A stretch of 41,859 nucleotides of DNA from Pleurocapsa sp. MO_226.B13 (GCA_030064795.1 JASJEI010000043.1:1-41859); one strand, 5' to 3'. Positions 8,082 to 16,981 are shown, counted from the first letter of the stretch. Notes: a model not told the origin generated them from the letters alone. Made by a program: numbers and translations.

Positions 8082-8269
8082 TTGCTTGGCGAGATAGGAA
8101 GATTGAGAAAAATGTAGGGTGGGCATTGCAGAATACATATAAAGCTGACCAACAATTTTCTAATGCCCACCGCAATTATATTTTAACTTGAGTGCGATCG
8201 CCTGAATAAAAAGAGCAAATATATTCCTAAATCAAAGCAGAAGTGAAAAATGAACTAACAACAAGATAA
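8082..8269. other. Intergenic region with an inverted repeat
   Basis: Contains a perfect 10-bp inverted repeat GGTGGGCATT (8118-8127) and AATGCCCACC (8162-8171), a dispersed GTGGGCATT word also seen near 22941 as TGCCCACC. No gene seen. Poor T-run after the stem, so not called a terminator. Confidence 0.6.
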
Positions 8270-8554
8270 TCTGGCAAAAGAGATGAAAATTCAAGGAACG
8301 CGATCGCTCCATTGGAAGAATTACAACAAAACTATCCCAACTCAAACGTATTTGTAAGCGGAAATCTGGCGGTTGATTTTCCCGAAGATATCCAGATCCC
8401 TTTTATAAAGAACAAATATACTACAGCTTTCGTTAACGGTACTACATTAAAGCTTTCGTAATGTCCTCTAAGTGATGCGATCGCTCTTTTGCGAGAACAG
8501 TATGCAGTAGGGACGGTGGAAGTTAAAATAAGTCAGTCTAAAACCAAGTTATAG
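8270..8554 (+). pseudogene. Decayed gene with an in-frame stop
   Basis: One reading frame reads as protein-like sequence across this stretch but has no start codon and an in-frame TAA at 8459. Before the stop it contains APLEELQQNYPNSNVFVSG and VDFPEDIQIPF; after it, in the same frame, SDAIALLREQYAVGTVEVK. It ends with TAG at 8552, two bases before the ATG of the next gene. This looks like the C-terminal part of a gene that has lost its 5' end and gained a stop. The family is not recognised. Confidence 0.45.
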
Positions 8555-8556
8555 CT

Positions 8557-8847
8557 ATGGCAGGTAGAGCAGTCAAAGTACATTTATATGATAAAAAGAG
8601 TGTTTCAGGTGGTTACGGTGTAAGTAACGATACAACTTACAAATTTTACCCAAAAGACCTTTGTATTGTAGAACCAGTTAATTCTCAAAAAAAGAAACAT
8701 CGAGGACGCGCTGGACAGTTGACAGGCAAAATGAATGCTTCAGGTAAGGTTGGGATTCGATTTCTTGATACTTGGACAATTGGCTATGTTGAACCAGTGG
8801 ATTTAGTTCCTTATAAGCCAAGAGATAATATCTTACAAGAAACTTGA
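8557..8847 (+). CDS. Hypothetical protein, SH3/KOW-like
   Basis: 96 aa, basic, predicted cytoplasmic, no signal peptide or TM segment. The C-terminal half (HRGRAGQLTG, GKVGIRFLDTWTIGYVEP) reads like a small beta barrel of SH3/KOW type, which in other proteins binds nucleic acid or ribosomes, but I do not recognise a named family. It begins two bases after the stop of a decayed frame, so it was probably translationally coupled to a partner that has since degenerated. The ATG start is unambiguous. Confidence 0.6.
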   Translation: MAGRAVKVHLYDKKSVSGGYGVSNDTTYKFYPKDLCIVEPVNSQKKKHRGRAGQLTGKMNASGKVGIRFLDTWTIGYVEPVDLVPYKPRDNILQET

Positions 8848-9043
8848 ATGGATTGCACTTTTAAAAAATTAATTTTTAGTTTTTAATTTCGCATTAGTCA
8901 ATAAGAGGAGCAAAAACAAGAGTTTTTAAAGATTAAATAAAACTAAATTTTAGTTTTCATGAAGAGCGAGGGATAAAAACTGAGATCACGTTGAATAATA
9001 AGGCGGTTCTCTACGATTGTCTTGTATTTTCAACAAGATTGTC

Positions 9044-9439
9044 ATGGGGATCAAGTTTTTCTTCAAGATCGCGATCGCTATTCTAGTTATATTACCTTTA
9101 AAACTAGAAGCTAAAGAAATAGTTTGTAATTCTCCGAAATTTAGCAATCGCTTGAATAATTTATCAAATTCGGCTTATGGAAAACTCAATCGACAAAAAT
9201 GGCAAACTTTAGTTAGAGAGAATAAAAATACTAAAACTAGGCATTTTGATAATGCCAAAAACGGTTTATCTAAAGATAAAACTCAGAAAATATTAGGATT
9301 TTCTGGACAGAAAATTAAAGTGGCTTGTGATGGAAAAGCTGAATATTGGGTTTGGATAGACCAAGAAGATCATAAAAAAATAGTTCAAATTATCTTCTTT
9401 GACCAGAAAATAAATATTTTAAAAGGAAAAGGATTTTAG
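9044..9439 (+). CDS. Small exported protein, possibly BamE/SmpA-like fold
   Basis: 131 aa from the ATG at 9044; the frame also has a TTG at 9017, but the ATG places a clean signal peptide at the N-terminus (MGIKFFFKIAIAILVILPL, cleavage probably around KLEA-KE). The mature part has two cysteines and a C-terminal section (LSKDKTQKILGF, EYWVWIDQEDHKKIVQIIFF) with the spacing of SmpA/OmlA-like domains: a helix that sets a turn, then strands. That fold assignment is only an impression. AT-rich codon use. No operon partner. Confidence 0.6.
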   Translation: MGIKFFFKIAIAILVILPLKLEAKEIVCNSPKFSNRLNNLSNSAYGKLNRQKWQTLVRENKNTKTRHFDNAKNGLSKDKTQKILGFSGQKIKVACDGKAEYWVWIDQEDHKKIVQIIFFDQKINILKGKGF

Positions 9440-9588
9440 CTGTAAAAAATAGTGCTTCACTGTGCCAGAGCGCACCCAAAACCCCGCCAATAAACTAAGA
9501 CAGTGAACTATGTTTTAGTTCATTTGGTGGACAGAAGCTATTGAGTAAAACGATAATTTGAGTCGCATTATTTTTCGCCCACCCTACT

Positions 9589-9616
9589 GTAAGGGCGAAA
9601 GGCCGTTCGCCCTTAC
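9589..9616. repeat. Perfect hairpin GTAAGGGCGAA/TTCGCCCTTAC
   Basis: 11-bp perfect inverted repeat with a 6-base loop between two convergent genes. It resembles a common REP-like cyanobacterial repeat. It may stop transcription from either side, but no T-run follows on either strand. Confidence 0.8.
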
Positions 9617-9622
9617 GAACTC

Positions 9623-10273
9623 CTAACCTTTCGCTGCTTCCGCCTTCAAATAGGCAAACACTGACTTATCGCCAATATCGGGATTAATTTCTTGGGTCAT
9701 TTTACGAATTGCAAAGACACTAAAGCCAATTGTCCAGACACCTAATAAGACTTGCTCTGCCTCTACAGGAAGAATCCCAGTCATGTGTCCTAATAGTAAC
9801 AGAGGAATGACGGGAGTAAGTATTTTTGTCTCCATACGATTAAAACAAAAAGCTTCTTTAAAAAAGATTCCTGTTAGGGCTGCAAAACTAAAACCCGTAC
9901 CAAAAAGGGTGAGGGGATGATTATAAATATATAGTGCTAAAGGTTCGTTACTAGATATGGCGATCGCAATTGTAGCAACTGTGCCAATTAACCAAAAGCC
10001 TTGTAGTAGTCTGTGTAGTGGCTTCATGTAAATATGAATATAAAACAGACTAATCCCCAAACCGATAGAAAACAGAGCAAATAATGGTGTAATCGCAGGT
10101 AGAGCTGCTTTACCTTGAGCAAAAAAGAGATTACTGGCGATCGCAAAACTGGCTGCTGCGATAACCAACCCCGCCCGATAAATAATTACTTCGGTGCGAT
10201 CGTCTTTGGTAATGGTATATGAACCAAATTGTCCTTGATATGTTTGTGGTGGTTGATTGAGAAGATCGATCAT
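9623..10273 (-). CDS. DUF2301 domain membrane protein
   Basis: 216 aa integral membrane protein with about seven or eight hydrophobic segments after a short soluble N-terminus (YQGQFGSYTITKDDRTEVIIYRAG start region). The pattern, including YIHIYMKPLHRLLQGFW and the KEAFCFNRMETK loop, matches the DUF2301 family found in cyanobacteria and chloroplast-related lineages. Function unknown. The gene is divergent from the TerD pair and convergent with the small exported protein. Confidence 0.82.
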   Translation of the reverse strand: MIDLLNQPPQTYQGQFGSYTITKDDRTEVIIYRAGLVIAAASFAIASNLFFAQGKAALPAITPLFALFSIGLGISLFYIHIYMKPLHRLLQGFWLIGTVATIAIAISSNEPLALYIYNHPLTLFGTGFSFAALTGIFFKEAFCFNRMETKILTPVIPLLLLGHMTGILPVEAEQVLLGVWTIGFSVFAIRKMTQEINPDIGDKSVFAYLKAEAAKG

Positions 10274-10437
10274 GACTCAAACCCTAATTGTAAACAATTA
10301 CTTTAATTGAAAGTAGTCTAAAACATAGCTGTTTAAAATAACTACGATCGAGAATTTGACATAATTTATATAAATGCTTATCCCTTGGAGCTAAAAACAT
10401 CTCACAAGAACCAAGCTAACTTATCTTAAATATACAA

Positions 10438-11016
10438 ATGGCAATTAATCTAAACAAAGGACAAAGAATATCTCTGGAAAAAGTAGCACCTGGACTAGTA
10501 CAGATCTTTATTGGTTTAGGTTGGGATATCAATGTGACTGATACTGGAAGTGATTTTGACATTGATGCTTCTGTGTTTCTGCTCGGCAGTGACGAAAAGC
10601 TAATTTCCGACAAGCATTTCATCTTTTATAATAACCAAAATAGCCCCGATCCAGAACAGTCTGTAAAGCAACTGGGCGATAACCGCACTGGTGCGGGAGA
10701 AGGAGACGACGAAATCATTGATGTCAATCTCAAAACCGTCCCTTCAGAAATAGAAAAAATAGTTATTGCCGTCACCATCCACGAAGCGGATAAACGCCAA
10801 CAAAACTTTGGTCAGGTAAGTAATGCTTTTGTACGTGTTGTCAACTGCGAAAATGAAGAAGAAATTATTCGCTACGATCTAACAGAAGACTTTTCGATTG
10901 AAACCGCTTTAATCATGGCAGAACTCTATCGTAAAGATGGCGAATGGCGGATGAATGCAGTAGGTGCGGGTTATGAAGGTGGCTTACAAGCTTTGGTAGA
11001 TAGATATCAAAAATAG
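10438..11016 (+). CDS. TerD family calcium-binding protein (copy 1)
   Basis: 192 aa TerD/TerE domain protein, cytoplasmic. Family signatures are GLGWDINVTDTGSDFDIDAS and GDNRTGAGEGDDE, whose acidic clusters bind calcium in studied TerD proteins. The end has DLTEDFSIETALIMAELYR and GWRMNAVGAGY-like text (here EWRMNAVGAGYEGGL). TerD proteins are associated with tellurite and other stress, but the precise role is unresolved. It is followed 71 bases later by a close paralogue. No other ter genes (terB, terC, terZ) are present. Confidence 0.93.
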   Translation: MAINLNKGQRISLEKVAPGLVQIFIGLGWDINVTDTGSDFDIDASVFLLGSDEKLISDKHFIFYNNQNSPDPEQSVKQLGDNRTGAGEGDDEIIDVNLKTVPSEIEKIVIAVTIHEADKRQQNFGQVSNAFVRVVNCENEEEIIRYDLTEDFSIETALIMAELYRKDGEWRMNAVGAGYEGGLQALVDRYQK

Positions 11017-11050
11017 CGATCGCTGTTAGTTTGAGATTTACAACTCCTAA

Positions 11051-11078
11051 CTAACAACTAACAACTAACAACTAACAA
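11051..11078. repeat. Heptanucleotide tandem repeat CTAACAA x4
   Basis: Four perfect copies of a 7-bp unit in the gap between the two terD genes, just upstream of the second start. It displaces any normal ribosome-binding sequence; only AAAAAGAAAAC precedes the ATG. Confidence 0.85.
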
Positions 11079-11087
11079 AAAGAAAAC

Positions 11088-11663
11088 ATGGCAGTAAATC
11101 TGAGTAAAGGACAACGAATATCTTTAGAAAAAGTCGCTCCTGGGTTGAGTAAAGTTTTTGTCGGTTTGGGTTGGGATACCAATATTACCGATACTGGCAG
11201 TGATTTTGATATTGATGCGTCGGTTTTTTTGCTAGACACCAATGAAAAATTAGTTTCCGACAATCATTTTATTTTCTACAACAATCTTGCTAGTCCCGAC
11301 GCGAATAAATCTGTAGAACATTTGGGGGATAACCGAACTGGTGCAGGAGAAGGAGATGATGAAGTAATTAAAGTCAATCTCAAACAAGTTCCTACTGAAG
11401 TTAACAAAATTGTCATGACCGTGACTATTCATGAAGCAGAACAACGACAACAGAACTTTGGTCAGGTACAAAACGCTTTTGTACGAGTCGTAAACGCCGA
11501 AAATACCGAAGAAGTAGTCCGTTACGACCTCACAGAAGACTTTTCGATTGAAACTGCCCTAATTATGGCAGAGCTTTATCGTAAAGATGGTGAATGGCGA
11601 GTTAACGCAGTTGGTGCGGGTTATCAAGGTGGATTACAAGCCCTCTTAGACCGCTATCAATAG
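11088..11663 (+). CDS. TerD family calcium-binding protein (copy 2)
   Basis: 191 aa, collinear over its full length with the preceding TerD protein and keeping all the same motifs (SDFDIDASVFLLD, GDNRTGAGEGDDE, AVGAGYQGGL). The two differ mostly at surface-type positions (for example DSKS/NEKL-like loops), so this is an old tandem duplication rather than a recent one. Likely co-transcribed with copy 1. No strong Shine-Dalgarno; a heptamer repeat lies immediately upstream. Confidence 0.93.
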   Translation: MAVNLSKGQRISLEKVAPGLSKVFVGLGWDTNITDTGSDFDIDASVFLLDTNEKLVSDNHFIFYNNLASPDANKSVEHLGDNRTGAGEGDDEVIKVNLKQVPTEVNKIVMTVTIHEAEQRQQNFGQVQNAFVRVVNAENTEEVVRYDLTEDFSIETALIMAELYRKDGEWRVNAVGAGYQGGLQALLDRYQ

Positions 11664-11721
11664 TAACCTTAGATACTTAAATTAGCTACAATCAGAAAAA
11701 ACATAAATAAGGCATAGCTGC

Positions 11722-12333
11722 ATGATTCCTACAGTTATAGAAAGTTCAGGTCGCGGCGATCGCGCCTTTGATATCTACTCTCGTTTACTCAGAGAAAGAA
11801 TTGTCTTTTTGGGACAGCAAGTAACCGATGAAATTGCCAACCTAGTTGTGGCGCAACTGCTATTTCTCGAAGCAGAAGACCCTGAAAAAGATATCTATCT
11901 TTACATCAACTCCCCTGGTGGTTCAGTCTCTGCTGGAATGGGGATGTTCGATACTATGAATCAGATTCGCCCTGATGTCTGTACCATTTGTATTGGTTTG
12001 GCTGCTAGCATGGGTGCATTTTTACTAAGTGCAGGAGAAAAAGGCAAGCGGATGAGTTTGCCCAACTCCCGAATTATGATTCATCAACCCTTGGGTGGCG
12101 CGCAAGGACAGGCAACAGATATTGAGATTCAAGCCAAAGAAATTTTGTATCTCAAGCAAAAACTCAATCAACACCTAGCAGATCACACAGGGCAACCTCT
12201 ATCCAAAATAGAAGAAGATACCGAAAGAGACTTCTTTATGTCTGCCGAAGAATCTCAAGAATATGGTCTGATCGATCGGGTAATTTCCCGTCGTCCTTCT
12301 GCGGTCAATCCTCCCGAACCCGTGGCTAATTAA
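11722..12333 (+). CDS. clpP: ATP-dependent Clp protease proteolytic subunit
   Basis: 203 aa serine protease subunit. The catalytic triad is complete: Ser96 in GLAASMGAF, His121 in MIHQPLGG and Asp170 in ERDFFMSA. It is therefore an active ClpP, not the inactive ClpR paralogue of cyanobacteria. The N-terminal axial region and the handle ([17 protein letters not shown]) are normal, and length is typical. It forms tetradecameric chambers with ClpC or ClpX unfoldases. Cyanobacteria have several clpP genes and I cannot tell which number this is. A terminator follows at 12362. Confidence 0.95.
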   Translation: MIPTVIESSGRGDRAFDIYSRLLRERIVFLGQQVTDEIANLVVAQLLFLEAEDPEKDIYLYINSPGGSVSAGMGMFDTMNQIRPDVCTICIGLAASMGAFLLSAGEKGKRMSLPNSRIMIHQPLGGAQGQATDIEIQAKEILYLKQKLNQHLADHTGQPLSKIEEDTERDFFMSAEESQEYGLIDRVISRRPSAVNPPEPVAN

Positions 12334-12361
12334 ATTGAGAATAAATAATTAAATGTTTGTG

Positions 12362-12393
12362 TAGGGATGCTTATTGTATCCCTATATTTTTTG
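12362..12393 (+). terminator. Rho-independent terminator after clpP
   Basis: Perfect 7-bp stem TAGGGAT/ATCCCTA with a 9-base loop, followed by TATTTTTT, 28 bases after the clpP stop. Confidence 0.8.
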
Positions 12394-12468
12394 TCTTAAC
12401 AAATCAAACTTCTTGCCGATCGCCAATTTAATTCTTAAGCTTGAGATAAATTTAGAGAGTGGCAAATT

Positions 12469-14343
12469 TTGTTTATAGACGTTACTGACAAAAGCGGAAT
12501 TTCTTATACGGGCAGTTCTTATGGTTCGGCATGGAGAGATTTCAATAATGATGGATTTTCCGATTTATGGTTGAGTAATCATGGTTCAAACCCTATTCTC
12601 TATCAAAATCAAGGTGATGGAACATTTATCGATGTAACTTCCAATGTCTTTAACCAAGAATTAAGAGGAGACTTCCATAGTGGTGCTTGGGCAGATTTTG
12701 ACAATGATGGCGATCTGGATCTACTTCAATTAGTAGGAGGAGATTCAGGTAACAGTAGTCTTGAAGATCCTAAAATTGCTAATCTGTTTTTTATCAATCA
12801 GAATGGAACTTTTGAAGATCGGGCGATTGATTTGGGTTTAGGTTACATTGGTTCTCGCGGTAGAACACCTTTGTGGTTTGATTATAACAATGATGGTTTA
12901 TTAGATTTATTGCAAGGTGCAGCAGAACGCACTGACGGCAAAGTTCCCGCCACAATTTTTTATCGACAAGATGGATTTGTCGATCTTCAATCTAGTTTGG
13001 CTTTCGATCTTAGTGCCACGCAATTTGCTTTACTTTCAGATTTGGTAGGAGATAATACTCCAGAACTGATTTTGCTCAAACCCCGTGAAGGGATATTTAT
13101 TTACGACTCTACAGATATCACGGATATTACCGACTCGGTTTTAGAAACTGATTTACAAGCTCAAGATTTTATTTCTGAAGATTTTAACGGAGACTTATTA
13201 CCCGATCTTTACTTAACCAGAAGAGGTTTGAGTAATTCAGGTTTTTTTCTAGTCGATAATCAAGCCCTCAACTTGAGACTGCAAGCCCAGGAAAATCAGC
13301 AAGGAATCACTTTTCGCAGTCAAGGTAAGATTACGATTGATTTGTTTAGTTTTGGTTATAGCTTTGAAGAGATCGATCCAGAAGATATATTTATTGGTGC
13401 ATCTGGTCTAAATCCAACCGATTTGGATCTACCTTTAGGTATAGTCGATGATACGATTACCAGACTAGAAATAACTCTCGATCCTCAAAACCAACAAGTA
13501 CAAGGACTGGCAAACTTTACAGCGGGAGAAGATGAAGGACTTTATCTCGGTTATGACCCCGACTCAGCAGAGTGGCAAATATCCTTATCTACCCCAGATA
13601 AAGACTTAGTTGCTGCTATTGTTGAATCTGAAGCTGAGATTACAGGAGTTGATGCGATCGCTTTTAATAACGACCTCAATCCACTTTCGGATCGTCTACT
13701 AATTAACGATGGAGAAATGTTAGTAGACCAAACTCAAGGTTCGGGAATTAACAGTGTTAGAACTGCTGGAGTCAGTACCGTAGCGGGAGACTTTGACAAT
13801 GATATGGATGTCGATCTATACGTCGTAACCGCCAATGCTGCGGGCAACGAACCCAATGTTCTTTACGACAATCAAGGCGACGGTACATTTGTGGCAGTTG
13901 ATGATTTAAATGACGGTGTAGGCACTAATCTGGGTATTGGTGAATCGGTAAGCGTCAGCGATTACAATAACGATGGATTTCTCGATTTATTTATTACCAA
14001 TGGCAGCTTTCCTCCTATACTGACTGAAAATGCGCCCTATCAACTTTTAGAAAATCAGGGCAACGAGCATCATTGGTTAGAAATCGATCTAGAAGGAACT
14101 CAAGGTAATCGTGATGGTATTGGTGCGAAAGTATACGTCACTGCTGGAGGAGTAACTCAATTGAGGCAACAATCTGGGGGAATGCACAACAAAGTACAAA
14201 ATGATTCTCGTTTACATTTTGGCTTGGCAGATAACACCACCGTAGAAAATATCACTATTGAATGGTCTAGCGGTGCAGTTCAAACTCTCGAAAATATTTC
14301 AGCAGATCGAATTCTGGAAATTACTGAAGATTCTTATTTCTAG
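12469..14343 (+). CDS. FG-GAP/VCBS repeat protein with ASPIC/UnbV C-terminal domain
   Basis: 624 aa. Several calcium-loop FG-GAP repeats: DFNNDGFSDLWL, DFDNDGDLDLLQL, DYNNDGLLDLLQG, DFDNDMDVDLYVV and DYNNDGFLDLFIT, forming a probable integrin-like beta propeller. An insert sits in the middle (about 280-400), and an ASPIC/UnbV domain is at the C-terminus (GIGAKVYVTAGGVTQLRQQ to HFGLADNTTVENITIEW). Relatives are usually secreted or surface proteins. No signal peptide is visible: the only usable start is TTG at 12469, an in-frame stop lies at 12442, and the protein opens directly in a repeat (FIDVTDKSGISY). The 5' end may have been lost, or export is by another route such as type I secretion. 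Function unknown. Confidence 0.85.
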   Translation: MFIDVTDKSGISYTGSSYGSAWRDFNNDGFSDLWLSNHGSNPILYQNQGDGTFIDVTSNVFNQELRGDFHSGAWADFDNDGDLDLLQLVGGDSGNSSLEDPKIANLFFINQNGTFEDRAIDLGLGYIGSRGRTPLWFDYNNDGLLDLLQGAAERTDGKVPATIFYRQDGFVDLQSSLAFDLSATQFALLSDLVGDNTPELILLKPREGIFIYDSTDITDITDSVLETDLQAQDFISEDFNGDLLPDLYLTRRGLSNSGFFLVDNQALNLRLQAQENQQGITFRSQGKITIDLFSFGYSFEEIDPEDIFIGASGLNPTDLDLPLGIVDDTITRLEITLDPQNQQVQGLANFTAGEDEGLYLGYDPDSAEWQISLSTPDKDLVAAIVESEAEITGVDAIAFNNDLNPLSDRLLINDGEMLVDQTQGSGINSVRTAGVSTVAGDFDNDMDVDLYVVTANAAGNEPNVLYDNQGDGTFVAVDDLNDGVGTNLGIGESVSVSDYNNDGFLDLFITNGSFPPILTENAPYQLLENQGNEHHWLEIDLEGTQGNRDGIGAKVYVTAGGVTQLRQQSGGMHNKVQNDSRLHFGLADNTTVENITIEWSSGAVQTLENISADRILEITEDSYF

Positions 14344-14390
14344 TATTGTATTTAGATTATCTATGAGCGATCGAGACTTATTTGGTGAGG

Positions 14391-15038
14391 TCATAAAATT
14401 TTCCAACGTTCTAACTGTTGAATAGATAAAGACGCTGGTGAATTTTCTCTTGGTTCTCGAAACTGAATATTTTCAGCCCAAGTTTCGGGATTTTGATACA
14501 GTAAATTCAAATTAGCTAAAATTTTTGGTAAATCCCAATTCCACCAACTTAGAGTTAATAATCGTTCGATAGTTTTCGACTCAAAGCGATAACGAATAAT
14601 TTTAGCTGGATTACCAACAGCAATAGCATAATCTGGTATGTCTCTGGCTACTACTGCTTTTGCTCCAATCACTGCACCGTTACCAATTTTAACTCCAGAC
14701 ATTATTGTCGCACCTACCCCAATCCAGACATCATGTCCAATAGCGGTTTCTCCTTTATTCTTACCATCTATCAAACGTTCGGGACGGTTTTCGGCAAAAA
14801 GTAGTACGAACGGAAAAGTTGTCGCTCTAGAAATAATGTGTTCTCCACCACCAAAAATTGTAATATCTTTAGCTAAAGAACAAAATTTACCAATCCGAAT
14901 TTTGTCCTCTGGCGACCATAACCCAAAAGTAATTCGCTTATCAAAATAAGTATATTCGCCAACTGCGAGCCGTTCATCATTAACTTGGCAATTTAACCAG
15001 TATGGAGGGCTATTGTTAGTGTATTCAATAAAAGCCAT
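14391..15038 (-). CDS. CatB-related hexapeptide-repeat O-acetyltransferase
   Basis: 215 aa left-handed beta-helix acyltransferase of the xenobiotic/streptogramin (Vat/CatB) group. Hexapeptide turns run from [19 protein letters not shown] through [19 protein letters not shown] and [19 protein letters not shown] to [13 protein letters not shown]. The GGEHI His is in the position of the catalytic histidine, and a C-terminal helix ([11 protein letters not shown]) is typical. These enzymes form trimers and use acetyl-CoA. In a chromosomal cyanobacterial setting the acceptor is more likely a sugar than an antibiotic, which is inference. Convergent with the FG-GAP gene. Confidence 0.88.
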   Translation of the reverse strand: MAFIEYTNNSPPYWLNCQVNDERLAVGEYTYFDKRITFGLWSPEDKIRIGKFCSLAKDITIFGGGEHIISRATTFPFVLLFAENRPERLIDGKNKGETAIGHDVWIGVGATIMSGVKIGNGAVIGAKAVVARDIPDYAIAVGNPAKIIRYRFESKTIERLLTLSWWNWDLPKILANLNLLYQNPETWAENIQFREPRENSPASLSIQQLERWKIL

Positions 15039-15363
15039 ATTGTTAACTATTACACTGGCAATTTCTTCAACAGTTCTGTTTGAGCGATCGCTTTTTTACT
15101 CATTTTTTTGCCCAATACGCTTAAAATTTCCTAGTTAAAACTAAAACAGTTTGCTTTTATTTTCAAGCTTTAACATACAGATTAATTTCTTTTTGCCATA
15201 ACCCTTTTTTAGCAATCAAGCAAGCGACAGCTTTGATATATTCAACCTGTAACAGTTGCTTTTGTACTGCCGATAAATTTAATATACGGCTACTATTACA
15301 GCAGATATTACTGCCGATCGTTATCTAGACGAGATGTTTTGGCAAATTACAGGTAGTTGTGAC
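15039..15363. other. Intergenic region with a gene remnant
   Basis: No intact gene. AT-rich, one HIP1 site near 15086, and a minus-strand coding remnant (listed separately). It serves as the divergent upstream region for the acetyltransferase and the 531-aa protein. Confidence 0.6.
15163..15324 (-). pseudogene. Remnant reading frame without a start
   Basis: On the minus strand an open frame of 53 codons reads protein-like at its end: LSAVQKQLLQVEYIKAVACL followed by IAKKGLWQKEINLYVKA and TGA at 15163. It contains no ATG, GTG or TTG and begins after a stop at 15325. It may be the C-terminus of a deleted gene. Family not recognised. Confidence 0.3.
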
Positions 15364-16959
15364 ATGAGTACTAGAGACTTATTTGCTAAAGAAGCCCTAG
15401 CACAAATTCCGAAAATTCTGACGCTACAAGACCGCAATCCTCACAGTCCTACCTATGGTTGTTTCGATCGCACTTTTTGGCAATACAAAGTCATTGATTT
15501 TCCTGCGGGAATGTCTCAGGAGTTTGTTTATCCTTTAGCGTTAGCATACCACTGTAACCTACCCGATAATATTTTTTATCGGCAGCCCAAACTAAAAGAG
15601 TGGGTAGAAGCAGGAATTATCTATGCTGCTAAGAGTAGTCATCCTGATGGTTCGTGCGATGATTACTTTCCTTATGAAAGGGCAGCAGGGGCATCGGCAT
15701 TTTCTTTACTTGCCTGTATTGAAAGCTATAAGCTAATGGGTTTGGATAATTCTTTGGCTTTGGATTTCCTGATTAAACGGGCAGACTGGCTGGCAAAACA
15801 TCAAGAAAGTGGACGTTTAAGCAATCATCAAGCTTTGATCGTTTTGTGTTTAGAATTATTAAGTAACTTACTCTCAACCAAACGTTGGGATCTCAGCAAA
15901 CAAGAACGCCTCGAACAAGTCTTGGCTTGGCAAAACCCCGAAGGTTGGTTTATCGAATATGAAGGTTGCGACCCTGGATATCATACTCTAACTATTTCCT
16001 GTTTGGCGCGGGTCTACGAACTAAACAAGAGCGAAAAATTAAAATCGGCGATCGCTCTTGGGGTAAAATTAGCTGCCCAATTTGTTCATCCCGATGGTTC
16101 TTATGGCGGGGAATATACTAGCCGTAATACCTATAATTTTTTCCCCCACGGTTTTGAACTAGTAGGGAAATGGCTACCAGAGGCTTTGAACATCAACGAT
16201 CGCTTTTTAAAGGGGCTAGAAAAAGGTTTGGGTCCTTGTTATAGCGACGACCGCATTATCGGTCATCATACCTGGAACTATCTTTTAGCTTGGCGAGATT
16301 TTATCCCCACTCGTCCTCCCCTGAAGCCTCGTCCCCAGGGACGTTTCCACCTCAAAGAAGGGGGAATATTAATCGACCGTCGCGGTAATACCGAACTATA
16401 TATCGCCCTGAATAAAGGTGGTGTCTTTAAATTATTTCGCGATAACCAGCTAGTTGTTTCCGATACTCAATTTTCTTTACTAGTGCAGCAGGGTAACAAA
16501 CTCAAAAATGCTGTCGGACATTTAGTAGATAATTATCAAGTTGAGTTAGAAACAGATCGAATTGCGATCGCAGGTAATTTGGGCTGGGCAAAACAAAAAC
16601 AAATGAACTCTTTAAACCTAATTATCTTACGTTTGGTAATGTTATCTTTAGGTCGATTTTTCCCTAACTTAATCCGTAGCATCTTGCAAAAAATCCTGAT
16701 TACAGGAAAACAAGACGCACCCTATCAATTTACTCGGCAACTGAGTTGGCAAGGCGAACACTGGCAGATAACAGATCGACTAATTGCAAAATCTTGGGAT
16801 AAAGTAGTAGCAGCAGATATCGGATGCGATCGCACTTCCATTTATGTAGTCATGAGTCGCACTTTCCAACCAGGACAGCTACAACCCGCCTTAGATTTTG
16901 GCGATCGAATTAAAAATCTTCAGTCAGGAGAATCATTTAGTTTAACCAGAGATCTCTAG
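15364..16959 (+). CDS. Large hypothetical protein, alpha/alpha-toroid with heparinase-like C-terminus
   Basis: 531 aa from the ATG at 15364 (an upstream in-frame ATG at 15334 adds ten residues that do not look coding). No signal peptide. The N-terminal two thirds is helical with repeated hairpins (QEFVYPLALAYH, DDYFPYERAAGASAFSLLA, GYHTLTISCLARVYEL, DGSYGGEYTSRNTYNFFPHG), like an (alpha/alpha)-barrel polysaccharide lyase or glycosidase. The C-terminal third is beta-rich (GRFHLKEGGILIDRRGNTEL), as in heparinase II/III-like proteins. The His/Tyr/Asp-rich segments GYHTL, EYTSRNTY and GHHTWNY could form an active site. Assignment to a polysaccharide-acting enzyme is inference. No partner genes are adjacent. 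Confidence 0.6.
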   Translation: MSTRDLFAKEALAQIPKILTLQDRNPHSPTYGCFDRTFWQYKVIDFPAGMSQEFVYPLALAYHCNLPDNIFYRQPKLKEWVEAGIIYAAKSSHPDGSCDDYFPYERAAGASAFSLLACIESYKLMGLDNSLALDFLIKRADWLAKHQESGRLSNHQALIVLCLELLSNLLSTKRWDLSKQERLEQVLAWQNPEGWFIEYEGCDPGYHTLTISCLARVYELNKSEKLKSAIALGVKLAAQFVHPDGSYGGEYTSRNTYNFFPHGFELVGKWLPEALNINDRFLKGLEKGLGPCYSDDRIIGHHTWNYLLAWRDFIPTRPPLKPRPQGRFHLKEGGILIDRRGNTELYIALNKGGVFKLFRDNQLVVSDTQFSLLVQQGNKLKNAVGHLVDNYQVELETDRIAIAGNLGWAKQKQMNSLNLIILRLVMLSLGRFFPNLIRSILQKILITGKQDAPYQFTRQLSWQGEHWQITDRLIAKSWDKVVAADIGCDRTSIYVVMSRTFQPGQLQPALDFGDRIKNLQSGESFSLTRDL

Positions 16960-16981
16960 CAACAGTCAAGGAAAGCAGGGA

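Noticed and set aside
9589..9616. Rho-independent terminator
   Set aside because: A strong stem but no T-run on either strand; kept as a repeat only.
10438..11663. Tellurite-resistance or phage-defence ter cluster
   Set aside because: Only TerD paralogues occur; terA, terB, terC, terZ and helicase partners are missing.
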